Origin: Pseudomonadota bacterium
GTDB taxonomy: Bacteria > Pseudomonadota > Alphaproteobacteria > Acetobacterales > Acetobacteraceae
Direction: 5' to 3'
NCBI GenBank assembly: GCA_021845595.1
Contig: JAJZVV010000003.1
Location: 62,001 to 126,000 of the forward strand
DNA length: 64,000 nt
The stretch's first letter is position 1, and each line of letters starts with the position of its first letter. The position numbers and the translations under genes were made by a program. Shown one piece after another: positions 46,654 through 54,801 of this stretch. The notes under the pieces were generated by a model that made no database searches, was not told the DNA's origin, and saw nothing but the letters and a program-made list of their open reading frames with translations.

Positions 46654-48018
46654 TCATGGTCCGGCCATCGCCGCGCGCGGGTTCGTCTCCGGGTCGGGCG
46701 CGGTGGACGCGGGGCCGAGCAGCGGCACCTGCAGCGCGTCCTCGAGCGCGCCGGCCGCCTGATGCTCTCCGGCGAGGGCATCGAGCCAGCCCTGGCGGAC
46801 GAGGCCACGCTCGACCTCGGCGGCGAGCAGCGCCGGCCGATCGGCCGCGCCGGCGGCGACGGCGCGGGCCTGGGCCGCGACGCGCTCATCCTGCTCGCGC
46901 AGCAGGGCGCTCGCGTCCGCCAGTCCCCGTTCGGCGGCGCGCGCCCCGGCGGTCGCCTGCTCGATCTCGCCCAGGATCCGCGCCTGCAGCGCCACCATCC
47001 TGGCGGCGGCGGCGTCGCGCCGGGCCAGCGCCTCGCCGATGCGCCCCTGGTTCTGGTTGAGGATCGGCAGCTCGAACGTCGGCGCCACGGCGAAGGCGCC
47101 GACGCCCTGGTACCAATTGTAGCCCGGCCCGAGCGTGAGATTGGGAAAGCGATTGGCCAGCTCGATGCCGAGCGCGGCCTGCGCGGCGTCGAGCTCGGCC
47201 AGGCGCGCGCGCAGGTCCGCCCGTCCGGTCAGCGCCGCGCGCCGGCCGGCGCCCTCGGCGCGGCCGAGATCGGGGGCGACGGGATGATCGAAGGCATCGA
47301 GCGCCAGGTTCTGCCCGTCCAGCGCGCGCACCGGCACGCCGATGGCGCGCGCCAGCCGGGCCACCGCCTCCGCCTCGGCGCGGGCGGCATCGCTCTCGGC
47401 CAGCCGGACCTGGTCCAGCGCCATGCGCTCGCGCGCCACCTCGGGCGCAGCGGCGTCGCCGGCGCTCAGCCGGCGCTGCATCTCGGCCACCAGCGCCGCC
47501 TGCCGGCCGGCGCGCTCGGCCAGCAGGGCGCCGCGCCGGCGAGCCGCCCAGAGATCGAGCAGGGCGGCGCGGACCCCGGCGCGGACCTGCCAAGCCGCGG
47601 CATCCAGATCCGCGCGCGCCGCCTGGGCGAGGCGGTCCGCCGCGGCGATGCGCCCGCTGCGCTTGCCGGCCGTCTCGATCACGGCGCTGACCACGCCGCC
47701 GAACAGCCATGGCGGCGGCACGAACGAAACGCTCGGGTTCGGCCGCTCGGCCGCGGTCACGGTGCCGGCGCGCGCCACGGCGAGCTGGCTGCGGGCGAGG
47801 TCGAGATCGGGATGGAAATAGAGCGCGGCGAGGCTGAGGCTGGCGAGCGTCCAGGGCGGCGGCGCCGGCGCGCCGTCCAGCCGGCGGGCGGCGGCGAGGA
47901 ACTCGGCCAGGCGCGGATCGTCGAGCCGGCGCTGTTCGAGCGTGGACAGGCTGGCGTCCGGCGAGGCCGGCGGCCCGGGCGGGGCCGCGCAGGCGGCGAG
48001 GACGGCACAGGCCAGCAC
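46654..48018 (-). CDS. TolC-family outer-membrane efflux protein (lipoprotein)
   Basis: A protein of about 455 residues with two TolC-type repeats of long helices. Seen strings are AAERPNPSVSFVPPPW, AAADRLAQAARADLDAAAWQVRAGVRAALLDLWAARRRG and the second copy FPNLTLGPGYNWYQGVGAFAVAPTFELPILNQNQGRIGEAL. The N-terminus holds a lipobox, LAAC. The start is doubtful: GTG 48018 gives only ten residues before the lipobox Cys, whereas CTG 48048 would give a normal lipoprotein signal (MAARRS then hydrophobic). It forms the outer-membrane part of the pump encoded by the next two genes. Upstream is an inverted repeat at 48055-48101. Confidence 0.85.
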   Translation of the reverse strand: MLACAVLAACAAPPGPPASPDASLSTLEQRRLDDPRLAEFLAAARRLDGAPAPPPWTLASLSLAALYFHPDLDLARSQLAVARAGTVTAAERPNPSVSFVPPPWLFGGVVSAVIETAGKRSGRIAAADRLAQAARADLDAAAWQVRAGVRAALLDLWAARRRGALLAERAGRQAALVAEMQRRLSAGDAAAPEVARERMALDQVRLAESDAARAEAEAVARLARAIGVPVRALDGQNLALDAFDHPVAPDLGRAEGAGRRAALTGRADLRARLAELDAAQAALGIELANRFPNLTLGPGYNWYQGVGAFAVAPTFELPILNQNQGRIGEALARRDAAAARMVALQARILGEIEQATAGARAAERGLADASALLREQDERVAAQARAVAAGAADRPALLAAEVERGLVRQGWLDALAGEHQAAGALEDALQVPLLGPASTAPDPETNPRAAMAGP

Positions 48019-48054
48019 GGCGACGAGCGGGGAACGCCGAGCGGCCAGCTCATA

Positions 48055-48101
48055 CCAACGGCCGCGATCAATGACTCGTCGAGATGTCGAGCGGCCGTTG
48101 G
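48055..48101. repeat. Inverted repeat upstream of the efflux operon
   Basis: Perfect 11-bp arms CCAACGGCCGC (48055-48065) and GCGGCCGTTGG (48091-48101) enclose a 25-base loop that itself has TCGA-GATG-TCGA symmetry. It lies in the 157-base gap between the uronate dehydrogenase and TolC genes, close to the presumed start of the operon. It could be an operator, a mRNA hairpin or an intergenic repeat element. Confidence 0.75.
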
Positions 48102-48175
48102 CATGTTTTTGATTTGGCGCGCAGCCGCCACACCAACCCTGCGCGCGATACGGTCGGCCAAGGAGGCCGCCCGTA

Positions 48176-48979
48176 TCAGCCCTCGCGACGCGAATAGAAG
48201 TTCGCCGCATAGGCCCCGCCCTGGTAGCGCTCGCAGACCGGGTCGCCGCTGAGCTTGCCCGCGAGCTGGGCGGCGAAGACGTCGGCGCTGTCCTCCGGCT
48301 GCCAGCCGAGCCGCGCCCGCGCGTCCCGACCCCAGAAGCTGCGCGCATTGTTCGACGCGCCCCAGATCACCGCGAGGTCGGTGCGTTCGGCCAGAACCGC
48401 CCGTTCCATCAGCCGCACCAGGTCGGCATAGGAGAGCCAGGTGGCGAGCATGCGGGCATCGACCGGCTCGGGGAAGCAGGAGCCGATGCGCACCAGCACG
48501 CTCTCGACGCCGTGCTTGTGCCAGTAGAGCCGGCCCATCAGCTCGCCGTAGGCCTTGGACAGGCCGTAATAGCAATCCGGCTCGAAGGCGCAGTCCTCGT
48601 CCAGCCGCTCGCTGCGTTCGTGGAAGCCGATACTGTGGTTCGACGAGGCGAAGACCACGCGCGCGCGCTCGCGCCGCGCCGCTTCATAGATGTGATACAG
48701 GCCGCGCAGGTTGGGGCCGAACACCTCCTCGAACGGGCGGTCGATGGAAATGCCGCCGAAATGCAGGATCGTGCCGCAGCCTTCGGCCAGCCGCAGCAGG
48801 GCGACGCCGTCGTTGAGATCCGCCGCCTCGAACCGCGCGCCTGCCGGCAGCGGGTCCGGGAACGGCGCGATATCCGTCAGGCGCAGGCTCCAGCCCTTGG
48901 CGCCGAGGCCGCGTGCGATCTGCCGCCCGAGGGCGCCGGAGGCACCGGTCAGGAGCACGGGGCGGGCTGGGCTGGTCAT
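48176..48979 (-). CDS. udh: NAD-dependent uronate dehydrogenase-like epimerase/dehydratase family protein
   Basis: The 267-residue extended-SDR enzyme starts VLLTGASGALGRQIARGL (NAD-binding). It has ASSNHSIGF near the catalytic Ser, YYGLSKAYGE with Tyr and Lys, and the strongly diagnostic IRIGSCFPEP-like VRIGSCFPEPVDARMLATWLS. This matches uronate dehydrogenase, which oxidises galacturonate or glucuronate to the aldarolactone. No other uronate genes are nearby; the substrate is inferred from similarity. ATG 48979 has GGAGG seven bases upstream. The efflux operon follows after 157 bases. Confidence 0.87.
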   Translation of the reverse strand: MTSPARPVLLTGASGALGRQIARGLGAKGWSLRLTDIAPFPDPLPAGARFEAADLNDGVALLRLAEGCGTILHFGGISIDRPFEEVFGPNLRGLYHIYEAARRERARVVFASSNHSIGFHERSERLDEDCAFEPDCYYGLSKAYGELMGRLYWHKHGVESVLVRIGSCFPEPVDARMLATWLSYADLVRLMERAVLAERTDLAVIWGASNNARSFWGRDARARLGWQPEDSADVFAAQLAGKLSGDPVCERYQGGAYAANFYSRREG

Positions 48980-49119
48980 GATGGATCCTCCGCTGCTTTG
49001 GACGCAGGGGAGGCATGCGCGCGCGCCTTCGTCAAGTCGCGCGACGACGGCAAAGCGCGCTTGATCTTCCGGCCATCCGCGCGGCAGTCTGGCGCGTGGA
49101 AAACCGAGGAGGATCCAAG

Positions 49120-49164
49120 ATGAACGCAAGTCTCCGCGTGGGTTGTCCAAGCACGGGCCAGTAA
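49120..49164 (+). CDS. Possible 14-residue leader peptide before the amidase
   Basis: A short frame, ATG 49120 to TAA 49162-49164, encodes MNASLRVGCPSTGQ and is preceded by GAGGAGG (49106-49112) seven bases upstream, a far better ribosome site than the amidase has. The amidase ATG begins four bases after its stop. Translation of this peptide could bring ribosomes to the amidase start or regulate it. It is too short to be tested by homology. Confidence 0.45.
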   Translation: MNASLRVGCPSTGQ

Positions 49165-49168
49165 AGCG

Positions 49169-50521
49169 ATGCGCACGATCCAGACGGCGGCGGCGGCGCT
49201 GGCGGCGGGCGAGACCACCGCGCGTGCGCTGGTCGAGACCTGCCTCGAACGAATCGCAGCCCCGGGCGGACAGGGCGCGCTCACCTTCGTGCGCGTTCAC
49301 GCCGAGCCGGCCCGCGCCATGGCGACGGCGATCGATGCGCTGCGCCGCGCCGGGCGCGCGCCGTCGCCCTTCGCCGGCATTCCGATCAGTCTCAAGGACC
49401 TGTTCGACATCGAGGGCGAGCCGACCCCGGCCGGCTCACGCGTGCTCGCCGATGCCGCGCCCGCGAGCTGCCATGCCCCCGTCGTCGCCCGCCTGCTCGC
49501 CGCCGGGATGATCCCGGTCGGGCGCACCAACATGGCCGAGTTCGCCTATTCCGGCCTCGGCCCCAACCCGCATTTCGGCACGCCGCTGAGCCCGTGGGAC
49601 CGCGCCGGGCGGCGGGTGCCGGGCGGCAGTTCCTCCGGCGCCGCGGTCTCGGTCGCGGACGGCATGGCGATCGGTGCGATCGGCACCGACACCGGCGGGT
49701 CCTGCCGCATTCCCGCGGCGTTCTGCGGCGTCACCGGCGCCAAGCCGACGGCGCGGCGGATCCCGCGCGAGGGCGCGCTGCCGCTCTCGACCACGCTCGA
49801 TTCGATCGGCCCCCTGGCCAATTCGGTCGCCTGCTGCGCCATTCTGGACGCGGTGATGGCCGGCGAGACGCCGGCCGCGCCAGTGGGGCTGCCAGTGGCG
49901 CTGCCGTTGGCGGGGCTGCGGCTCGGGCTGCCCGAGACGGTGGCGTGCGAGGCGCTGGACGCCGACGTGGCCCGCGCCTTCGAGCGGGCGCTGCACCGGC
50001 TGGAAGCGGCCGGAGCGCGCATCGTCCGCCGCCGCTTCACCGCCTTCGATCTGATCGGCGAGGTCACCGCCAAGGGCGGCTTCTCCGCCGCCGAATCGTT
50101 CGCCTGGCACCGCGACCTGCTGGCGCGGGCCGGCGCCGGCTACGACCCGAGGGTGCGCGTGCGCATCGAGCGCGGGGGCGAGCAGAGCGCGGCGGACTAT
50201 CTCGGCCTCATCGCCGCGCGGGCCCGGATGATCGCGCGCATGGACGCGGAGACCGCCGATCTCGATGCGGTGGTGATGCCGACGGTGCCGATCGTGCCGC
50301 CGCGGCTCGATGAGCTGGCCGAGGACGAGGCCTATTACCGGATCAACATGCAGTCCCTGCGCAACACCTCGATCGTCAATCTGCTCGACCGCTGCGCCGT
50401 CAGCCTGCCCTGCCAGGCGCCGGACGAGCCGCCGGTCGGGTTCATGGTCATCGGCGAGACCATGGGCGATGCGCGCCTGTTCCGCCTCGCCGCGGCGATC
50501 GAGGCGGCGCTTAGGACTTAG
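49169..50521 (+). CDS. Amidase (amidase-signature family)
   Basis: The 450-residue enzyme has the Ser-Ser-Lys triad: Lys in PISLKDLFDIEG near residue 75, the glycine-serine segment VPGGSSSGAAVSVADGMA near 150, and the nucleophile Ser in GTDTGGSCRIPAAFCG near 175. Members hydrolyse amides (including indoleacetamide, allophanate-like and malonamide-like substrates); the exact one cannot be told. There is no GatC/B neighbour, so it is not GatA. The C-terminal end overlaps the convergent dehydrogenase gene by 11 bases. A 14-codon frame lies just before it. Confidence 0.92.
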   Translation: MRTIQTAAAALAAGETTARALVETCLERIAAPGGQGALTFVRVHAEPARAMATAIDALRRAGRAPSPFAGIPISLKDLFDIEGEPTPAGSRVLADAAPASCHAPVVARLLAAGMIPVGRTNMAEFAYSGLGPNPHFGTPLSPWDRAGRRVPGGSSSGAAVSVADGMAIGAIGTDTGGSCRIPAAFCGVTGAKPTARRIPREGALPLSTTLDSIGPLANSVACCAILDAVMAGETPAAPVGLPVALPLAGLRLGLPETVACEALDADVARAFERALHRLEAAGARIVRRRFTAFDLIGEVTAKGGFSAAESFAWHRDLLARAGAGYDPRVRVRIERGGEQSAADYLGLIAARARMIARMDAETADLDAVVMPTVPIVPPRLDELAEDEAYYRINMQSLRNTSIVNLLDRCAVSLPCQAPDEPPVGFMVIGETMGDARLFRLAAAIEAALRT

Positions 50522-51419
50522 CGGGGAGGGGGATCCCGGCGAGCGCCTGCCAGACGCGAATGACGAAGGCGTCGTCCTTGCCGCCCTGGCCGTTGGCGGC
50601 GGCGGCGAGGAACAGCTGGTGGGCGCTGGCGGCGAGCGGCAGGGGGAAGGTGAGCGCGCGGGCCTGATCGAGCACGATGCCGAGGTCCTTGACGAAGATG
50701 TTCACCGCCGAGAGCGGCGTGTCGTCGCCGGCGAGGATGTGCGGCACGCGGTTCTGCCACATCCACGAACTGCCGGCGGAGGTGGAGATGACGTCGTAGA
50801 GCGTCTGCGGGTCCGCCCCGGCGCGGATGCCCAGCGCCATCGCCTCGGCGGCGGCGGCGATGTGCACCCCGGCGAGGAGCTGGTTGACCATTTTCACCGT
50901 CGATCCGACGCCGATCTCCGCGCCGAGCCGCCAGACCTTGGCCGCGATCGCCGCCAGCACCGGCTCGGCGCCGGCGAAGGCCGCCTCGCTGCCGGAGGCC
51001 ATCACCGTCATCGTTCCCGCCCGCGCGCCGGCGGCGCCGCCGGAGACCGGGGCATCGAGCATGACGAGTCCGGCGGCGGCGAGCTTCTCGCCCGTCGCCC
51101 GCGCCGCCGCGGGGGCGACGGTGGCCGAGCAGATCACCACGGTGCCGGCCGCGAGGTGCCCGGCGCAGCCCTCGGCGCCGAACAGCACCGTCTGCACCTG
51201 GGCATCGTTGACCACCAGGACGATGACGGCGGCGAGGTCGGCGGGCAGCGCCGCGGGGCTGGCGAGCGCGGTGCCACCGGCGGCGGCCAGCTCGGCGCGG
51301 GCGGTGGCGCTGATGTCGCAGCCAAACACCGCGAATCCCTTGCGCGTCAGGTTCAGGGCCACGCCCATGCCCATCGAGCCGAGCCCGATCACGCCCACCC
51401 GCGTTTGTCCTGCGCTCAT
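50511..51419 (-). CDS. Beta-hydroxyacid dehydrogenase, L-threonate dehydrogenase (LtnD)-like
   Basis: The 302-residue NAD(P)-enzyme has the N-terminal Rossmann motif GVIGLGSMGMGVALNL, substrate loop APVSGGAAGARAGTM near residue 125 and catalytic Lys in KMVNQLLAGVHIAAAAEAMAL near 175. The continuation GSSWMWQNRVPHILAGDD and SAVNIFVKDLGIVLDQAR is characteristic of the threonate dehydrogenase branch, rather than 3-hydroxyisobutyrate dehydrogenase. No OtnK/OtnC-type partner is visible, so the pathway is not confirmed. It is convergent with the amidase (11-base overlap). Confidence 0.85.
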   Translation of the reverse strand: MSAGQTRVGVIGLGSMGMGVALNLTRKGFAVFGCDISATARAELAAAGGTALASPAALPADLAAVIVLVVNDAQVQTVLFGAEGCAGHLAAGTVVICSATVAPAAARATGEKLAAAGLVMLDAPVSGGAAGARAGTMTVMASGSEAAFAGAEPVLAAIAAKVWRLGAEIGVGSTVKMVNQLLAGVHIAAAAEAMALGIRAGADPQTLYDVISTSAGSSWMWQNRVPHILAGDDTPLSAVNIFVKDLGIVLDQARALTFPLPLAASAHQLFLAAAANGQGGKDDAFVIRVWQALAGIPLPAKS

Positions 51420-51461
51420 GCTGCTCTCCTCACGCTGCTCTGTCTGGTTGCGGCTGATCGG

Positions 51462-52022
51462 TCATTTCGCGGCGTGTGCCAAGGCGTCCAGGTCGGTCTT
51501 CAGCCCCGGCAGCGCACCCGCGGCCAGCGCCTTGACGTCCGGGTCGGCGCTCTGGCTCGCCGCCGTGAAGAGCGAGACCAGCCGCTCCTGGTGCGGGCCG
51601 ATCGCGTCCAGGAACGCGCGGTCGAACGCGTCGGGCTTGGCGGTGGCCAGCATCTGCTGGGCCAGAAGATCGTCCTGGCCGAGCTCGGCGGGGGGGACGA
51701 CATCCTTGACCGAGGCCAGGGCGCGCAGCTTGGCGTTGGTGGCGTCGCTCGCCTTTGTGATCTGCTGGGCGAGGTCGCGCAGGCGCGCGGTGCGGGCGTG
51801 GGTGCTCGCGACCCGGCTCAGCGCGCCGGTGGCGATCAGTTCGCTGCTCGCATCGGTGATGAAGGCGGTATCGCGCGGCCCGACGCTCTGTGGCGGGGCG
51901 ACGGGCATGGGAGGTGGCGGCGGGGCGGCGGGGCCGAATGGCTGCATCGGCCCGCATGCGGCGAGCGCGAGGAAAAGCGTGACGGCAGCAGCGGAAATGG
52001 GCGGCAAGGCGGGATGGGGCAT
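51462..52022 (-). CDS. DUF4142 family lipoprotein
   Basis: The 186-residue precursor has a lipoprotein signal (hydrophobic core then LALAAC, lipidated Cys at about residue 23) and a proline-rich linker. A helical DUF4142 domain follows: DTAFITDASSELIATGALSRVASTHAR and LRDLAQQITKASDATNAKL, ending with HQERLVSLFTAASQSADPDVKALA. The domain is ferritin-like in fold and function is unknown. It lies 42 bases after LtnD-like dehydrogenase on the same strand. Confidence 0.85.
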   Translation of the reverse strand: MPHPALPPISAAAVTLFLALAACGPMQPFGPAAPPPPPMPVAPPQSVGPRDTAFITDASSELIATGALSRVASTHARTARLRDLAQQITKASDATNAKLRALASVKDVVPPAELGQDDLLAQQMLATAKPDAFDRAFLDAIGPHQERLVSLFTAASQSADPDVKALAAGALPGLKTDLDALAHAAK

Positions 52023-52046
52023 GTCACTCTCGCGGCTGTGTGAAGC

Positions 52047-53003
52047 TCAGAAGGGCGCGGCCTGGCGGAAACGGTCCACGGCCGCGATCAGCGCGCGGCG
52101 CGTTCCGGGTTCGAGGGCCGAGTGTCCGGCGTCGGGGATCAGCGACAGCCGGGCGCCGGGCCAGGCGGCGGCCAGATCGAAGGCGGTGCGCGGCGGACAG
52201 ATCATGTCGTAGCGGCCCTGGACGATCTCGGCGCGGATCCCATCCAGGCGATGCATGTGCCCGAGCAGGCCCTCGGGCGGAAGAAAGAGGTTATGGGCGA
52301 AGTAATGCGCCTCGATCCGTGCCAGCCCGAGCGCGCTGCGTTCCTGGGCGAAGGCCGTCACCGTTTCCGGGCTGGGCAGCAAGGTGCTGCACGCCCCCTC
52401 ATAGATCGACCAGGCCCGGGCGGCGGGCAGGTGCACGGACGGGGACGGGTCGGTCAGGCGGCGCAGATAGGCCGCGAGCGGGTCGGCGCGCTCAGCCTCC
52501 GGCAGGAAGCCGAGGAAGGCCGCCTGCGCCTCCGGGAACACGCGGCCCAGCCCGTGCAGGAACCACTCCACCTCCTCCGCGCGGCCGAGAAAAATGCCGC
52601 GCAGGACGCAGCCGGCGACGCGCTCGGGGTGTTCCTGGGCATAGGCCAAGGCCAGCGTCGAGCCCCAGGAGCCGCCGAACAGCAGCCAGCGCTCGATGCC
52701 GAGATGGCGCCGCAGCGTCTCGATGTCGGCGACCAGATGCGCGGTGGTGTTGGCGGCGAGGCTGCCGAGCGGGGTGGAACGGCCGGCGCCGCGCTGGTCG
52801 AAAATCACCACGCGCCAGGAGTCGGGGTCGAAGAAGCGCCGGTGCACCGCCCCGGCGCCGGCGCCGGGGCCGCCGTGCAGGAACAAAGCCGCGGGGGCAC
52901 GTGGATTGCCGACCTGCTCCCAATACATCACATGGCCGTCCGAGAGCGGAAGGAAGCCGCTCTCGTAGGGTCCGATCTCGGGAAAGAGGTCACCGCGTGG
53001 CAT
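52047..53003 (-). CDS. pip: Proline iminopeptidase
   Basis: Pip releases N-terminal proline from peptides. The 318-residue alpha/beta hydrolase has HGGPGAGAGAVHRRFFDP near the oxyanion hole, VVIFDQRGAGRSTPLGS, and the nucleophile elbow GGSWGSTLALAYAQEHPE (Ser near residue 107). Later come Asp in VQGRYDMICPP and His in IPDAGHSALEPG. All are diagnostic. I chose ATG 53003; GTG 53021 would add six residues. It diverges from the DUF423 gene with a gap of 79 bases. Confidence 0.94.
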   Translation of the reverse strand: MPRGDLFPEIGPYESGFLPLSDGHVMYWEQVGNPRAPAALFLHGGPGAGAGAVHRRFFDPDSWRVVIFDQRGAGRSTPLGSLAANTTAHLVADIETLRRHLGIERWLLFGGSWGSTLALAYAQEHPERVAGCVLRGIFLGRAEEVEWFLHGLGRVFPEAQAAFLGFLPEAERADPLAAYLRRLTDPSPSVHLPAARAWSIYEGACSTLLPSPETVTAFAQERSALGLARIEAHYFAHNLFLPPEGLLGHMHRLDGIRAEIVQGRYDMICPPRTAFDLAAAWPGARLSLIPDAGHSALEPGTRRALIAAVDRFRQAAPF

Positions 53004-53082
53004 GGTGGCGAAGTCTGGCACGCCGCGCCGGTTTGCGGAACCGGGCCGGGGCGGCGCGGTCGTCGGTGGATGGGAGCGAGGG

Positions 53083-53466
53083 ATGGTGGCGGGTGTTCTG
53101 CAGCGGCTCTGGGTCGGGCTGGCCGGCGTCGGCGGGGCGAGCGGTGTGGCGCTGGCAGCCTATGGCGCCCATGGCGGGCTGGAGGCGCATGCGGCGCGGC
53201 TGCTCGCCAGTGCGGTCGAGATGCAGCTCTGGCACGTGCTCGCTTTGCTGGCCGCCGCCTTGTGGAGCCCGCGCGGCGGCCCGCTCGCCCATCTCGCGGC
53301 CGCCGGGTTCGCCCTCGGCACGGCGCTGTTCTGCGCGACCGTCGCCGCCGGCGCGCTCGGCCTGCCGCGTTTCGGGCCGCTCGCGCCGGTCGGCGGCACG
53401 ATGCTGATGGCGAGTTGGGCTCTGCTCGCGGTTTCGGCGCTGCGCCCGGCGCGGCCCCCGGCCTGA
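53083..53466 (+). CDS. DUF423 family small membrane protein
   Basis: The 127-residue protein has about four hydrophobic helices and the DUF423 features: GVALAAYGAHGGLEAH near residue 22, [15 protein letters not shown] near 46 and LAPVGGTMLMASWALLAVSAL at the end. The family is widespread, in the inner membrane, and of unknown function. ATG 53083 is preceded by GGAGCGAGGG. A longer frame from 53002 lies inside the pip leader and is not used. Confidence 0.9.
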   Translation: MVAGVLQRLWVGLAGVGGASGVALAAYGAHGGLEAHAARLLASAVEMQLWHVLALLAAALWSPRGGPLAHLAAAGFALGTALFCATVAAGALGLPRFGPLAPVGGTMLMASWALLAVSALRPARPPA

Positions 53467-53584
53467 GCGAGGTGCGCGGATGAATTTTCGCCACCCGCGA
53501 CGGCGGGCATTTCCGCAGCCGGCGGAGGGGCTATAGTGGGCGTCGCGGAGGAGCACTTCACGGCTGCAACCGAAAGGACCGCAG

Positions 53585-54016
53585 ATGGCGACGCGACCGA
53601 AAACCCCCGACATCGATCCGATGAAGATGTTCGCCGATATGAAACTGCCGAACGTTCCCGACGTGGAGACGCTGCTCGGCACCTATCGGCGCAATATCGA
53701 AGTATTTTCGCAGGCCAACCGCGTCGCCCTGGAGGGCGCGCAGACCGTCGCGCGGCGCCATATGGAGATTCTCCAGCAGATGGTCTCGGAACTCGCCGAG
53801 ACGGTGAAGCTGATGAGCGAGGCGGACGCGCCGGCGTCGAAGGCGGCGAAGCAGGCCGAACTGCTCAAGCACGCCTACGAGCGCTCGATCGCCAACAGCA
53901 AGGAGCTGAGCGATCTCATCCAGCACGCCAACGCCGAGGCGCTCGGCCTGCTCAACCGGCGTTTCATGGAAGCGATGGACGAAGTGAAATCGCTGATGGA
54001 GAAGGCTGGAAAGTGA
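53585..54016 (+). CDS. Phasin family protein
   Basis: The 143-residue product is highly helical, without cysteine, and shows the phasin_2-type pattern: KMFADMKLPNVPDVETLLGTYRRNIEVFSQANRVALEGAQTVARRHMEILQQM, then a C-terminal amphipathic segment ending in AMDEVKSLMEKAGK. Phasins coat polyhydroxyalkanoate granules or membranes and control granule size. No PHA synthase is in the window. A weak TATAGT box (about 53532) may be part of its promoter. Confidence 0.88.
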   Translation: MATRPKTPDIDPMKMFADMKLPNVPDVETLLGTYRRNIEVFSQANRVALEGAQTVARRHMEILQQMVSELAETVKLMSEADAPASKAAKQAELLKHAYERSIANSKELSDLIQHANAEALGLLNRRFMEAMDEVKSLMEKAGK

Positions 54017-54101
54017 CCGGCACGCCGGCGCGGGCTCCGCGTCGCGCCGGCGATCACGCGGCCGCCCTCGGGGGCGGTGGGGCGAGGGCCGGCGCCGCGC
54101 C

Positions 54102-54752
54102 ATGAACGGCTCGGCGTCGCGGCGCTACGCCGTCAAGGAGATTTTCCTCACCCTGCAGGGCGAGGGCTGCAATGCCGGCCGGCCGGCGGTGTTCTGCCGC
54201 TTCGCCGGCTGCAACCTCTGGTCCGGTCGCGAGCGCGACCGTGCGCGCGCGGTGTGCGGGTTTTGTGACACGGATTTCCGCGGCACCGATGGCCTTGGCG
54301 GCGGGCGCTTCGCCGGCCCGGCGCCGCTTGCCGCCGCGATTTCCGCGCGCTGGCCGGCGGGCGCCCGCGGCCGCTTCGTCGTGCTCACCGGCGGCGAGCC
54401 GCTGCTGCAGGTGGACGCGGCGCTGATCGCGGCGCTGCACGCAGCGGGGTTCGAAATCGCGGTGGAGAGCAACGGCACCATCGCACCGCCGCCGGGGATC
54501 GACTGGCTGTGCATCAGCCCCAAGGCAGGGGCGGCGCTGGCGGTCGAACGGGGCGACGAGCTCAAGCTGGTCTATCCGCAGCCCGGCGCCGAGCCGGAAC
54601 GCTTCGCCGGGCTCGGCTTCCGCCACTTCCTGCTGCAGCCGATGGATGGGCCGGCGCGGGCGGCGAACACCGAGGCCGCCATCGCCTATTGCCTCGCTCA
54701 TCCACCCTGGCGGCTCAGCCTGCAGACGCACAAGCTGCTCGGCATTCCCTGA
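54102..54752 (+). CDS. queE: 7-carboxy-7-deazaguanine synthase
   Basis: QueE is a radical SAM enzyme that contracts the ring of carboxytetrahydropterin in 7-deazaguanine (queuosine) synthesis. The 216-residue product has EIFLTLQGEGCNAGRPAVF, then a CX14CX2C cluster motif (C37, C52, C55), the variant seen in the Burkholderia-type enzyme, and VLTGGEPLLQVD. The closing QTHKLLGIP is also typical. Other queuosine genes are not in the window. It follows the phasin gene by 85 bases. Confidence 0.95.
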   Translation: MNGSASRRYAVKEIFLTLQGEGCNAGRPAVFCRFAGCNLWSGRERDRARAVCGFCDTDFRGTDGLGGGRFAGPAPLAAAISARWPAGARGRFVVLTGGEPLLQVDAALIAALHAAGFEIAVESNGTIAPPPGIDWLCISPKAGAALAVERGDELKLVYPQPGAEPERFAGLGFRHFLLQPMDGPARAANTEAAIAYCLAHPPWRLSLQTHKLLGIP

Positions 54753-54801
54753 CCGGGCCGCCGGCCTTAAGCTGCGGGAGAAGAATGGGGAGAAGACGGC
54801 G

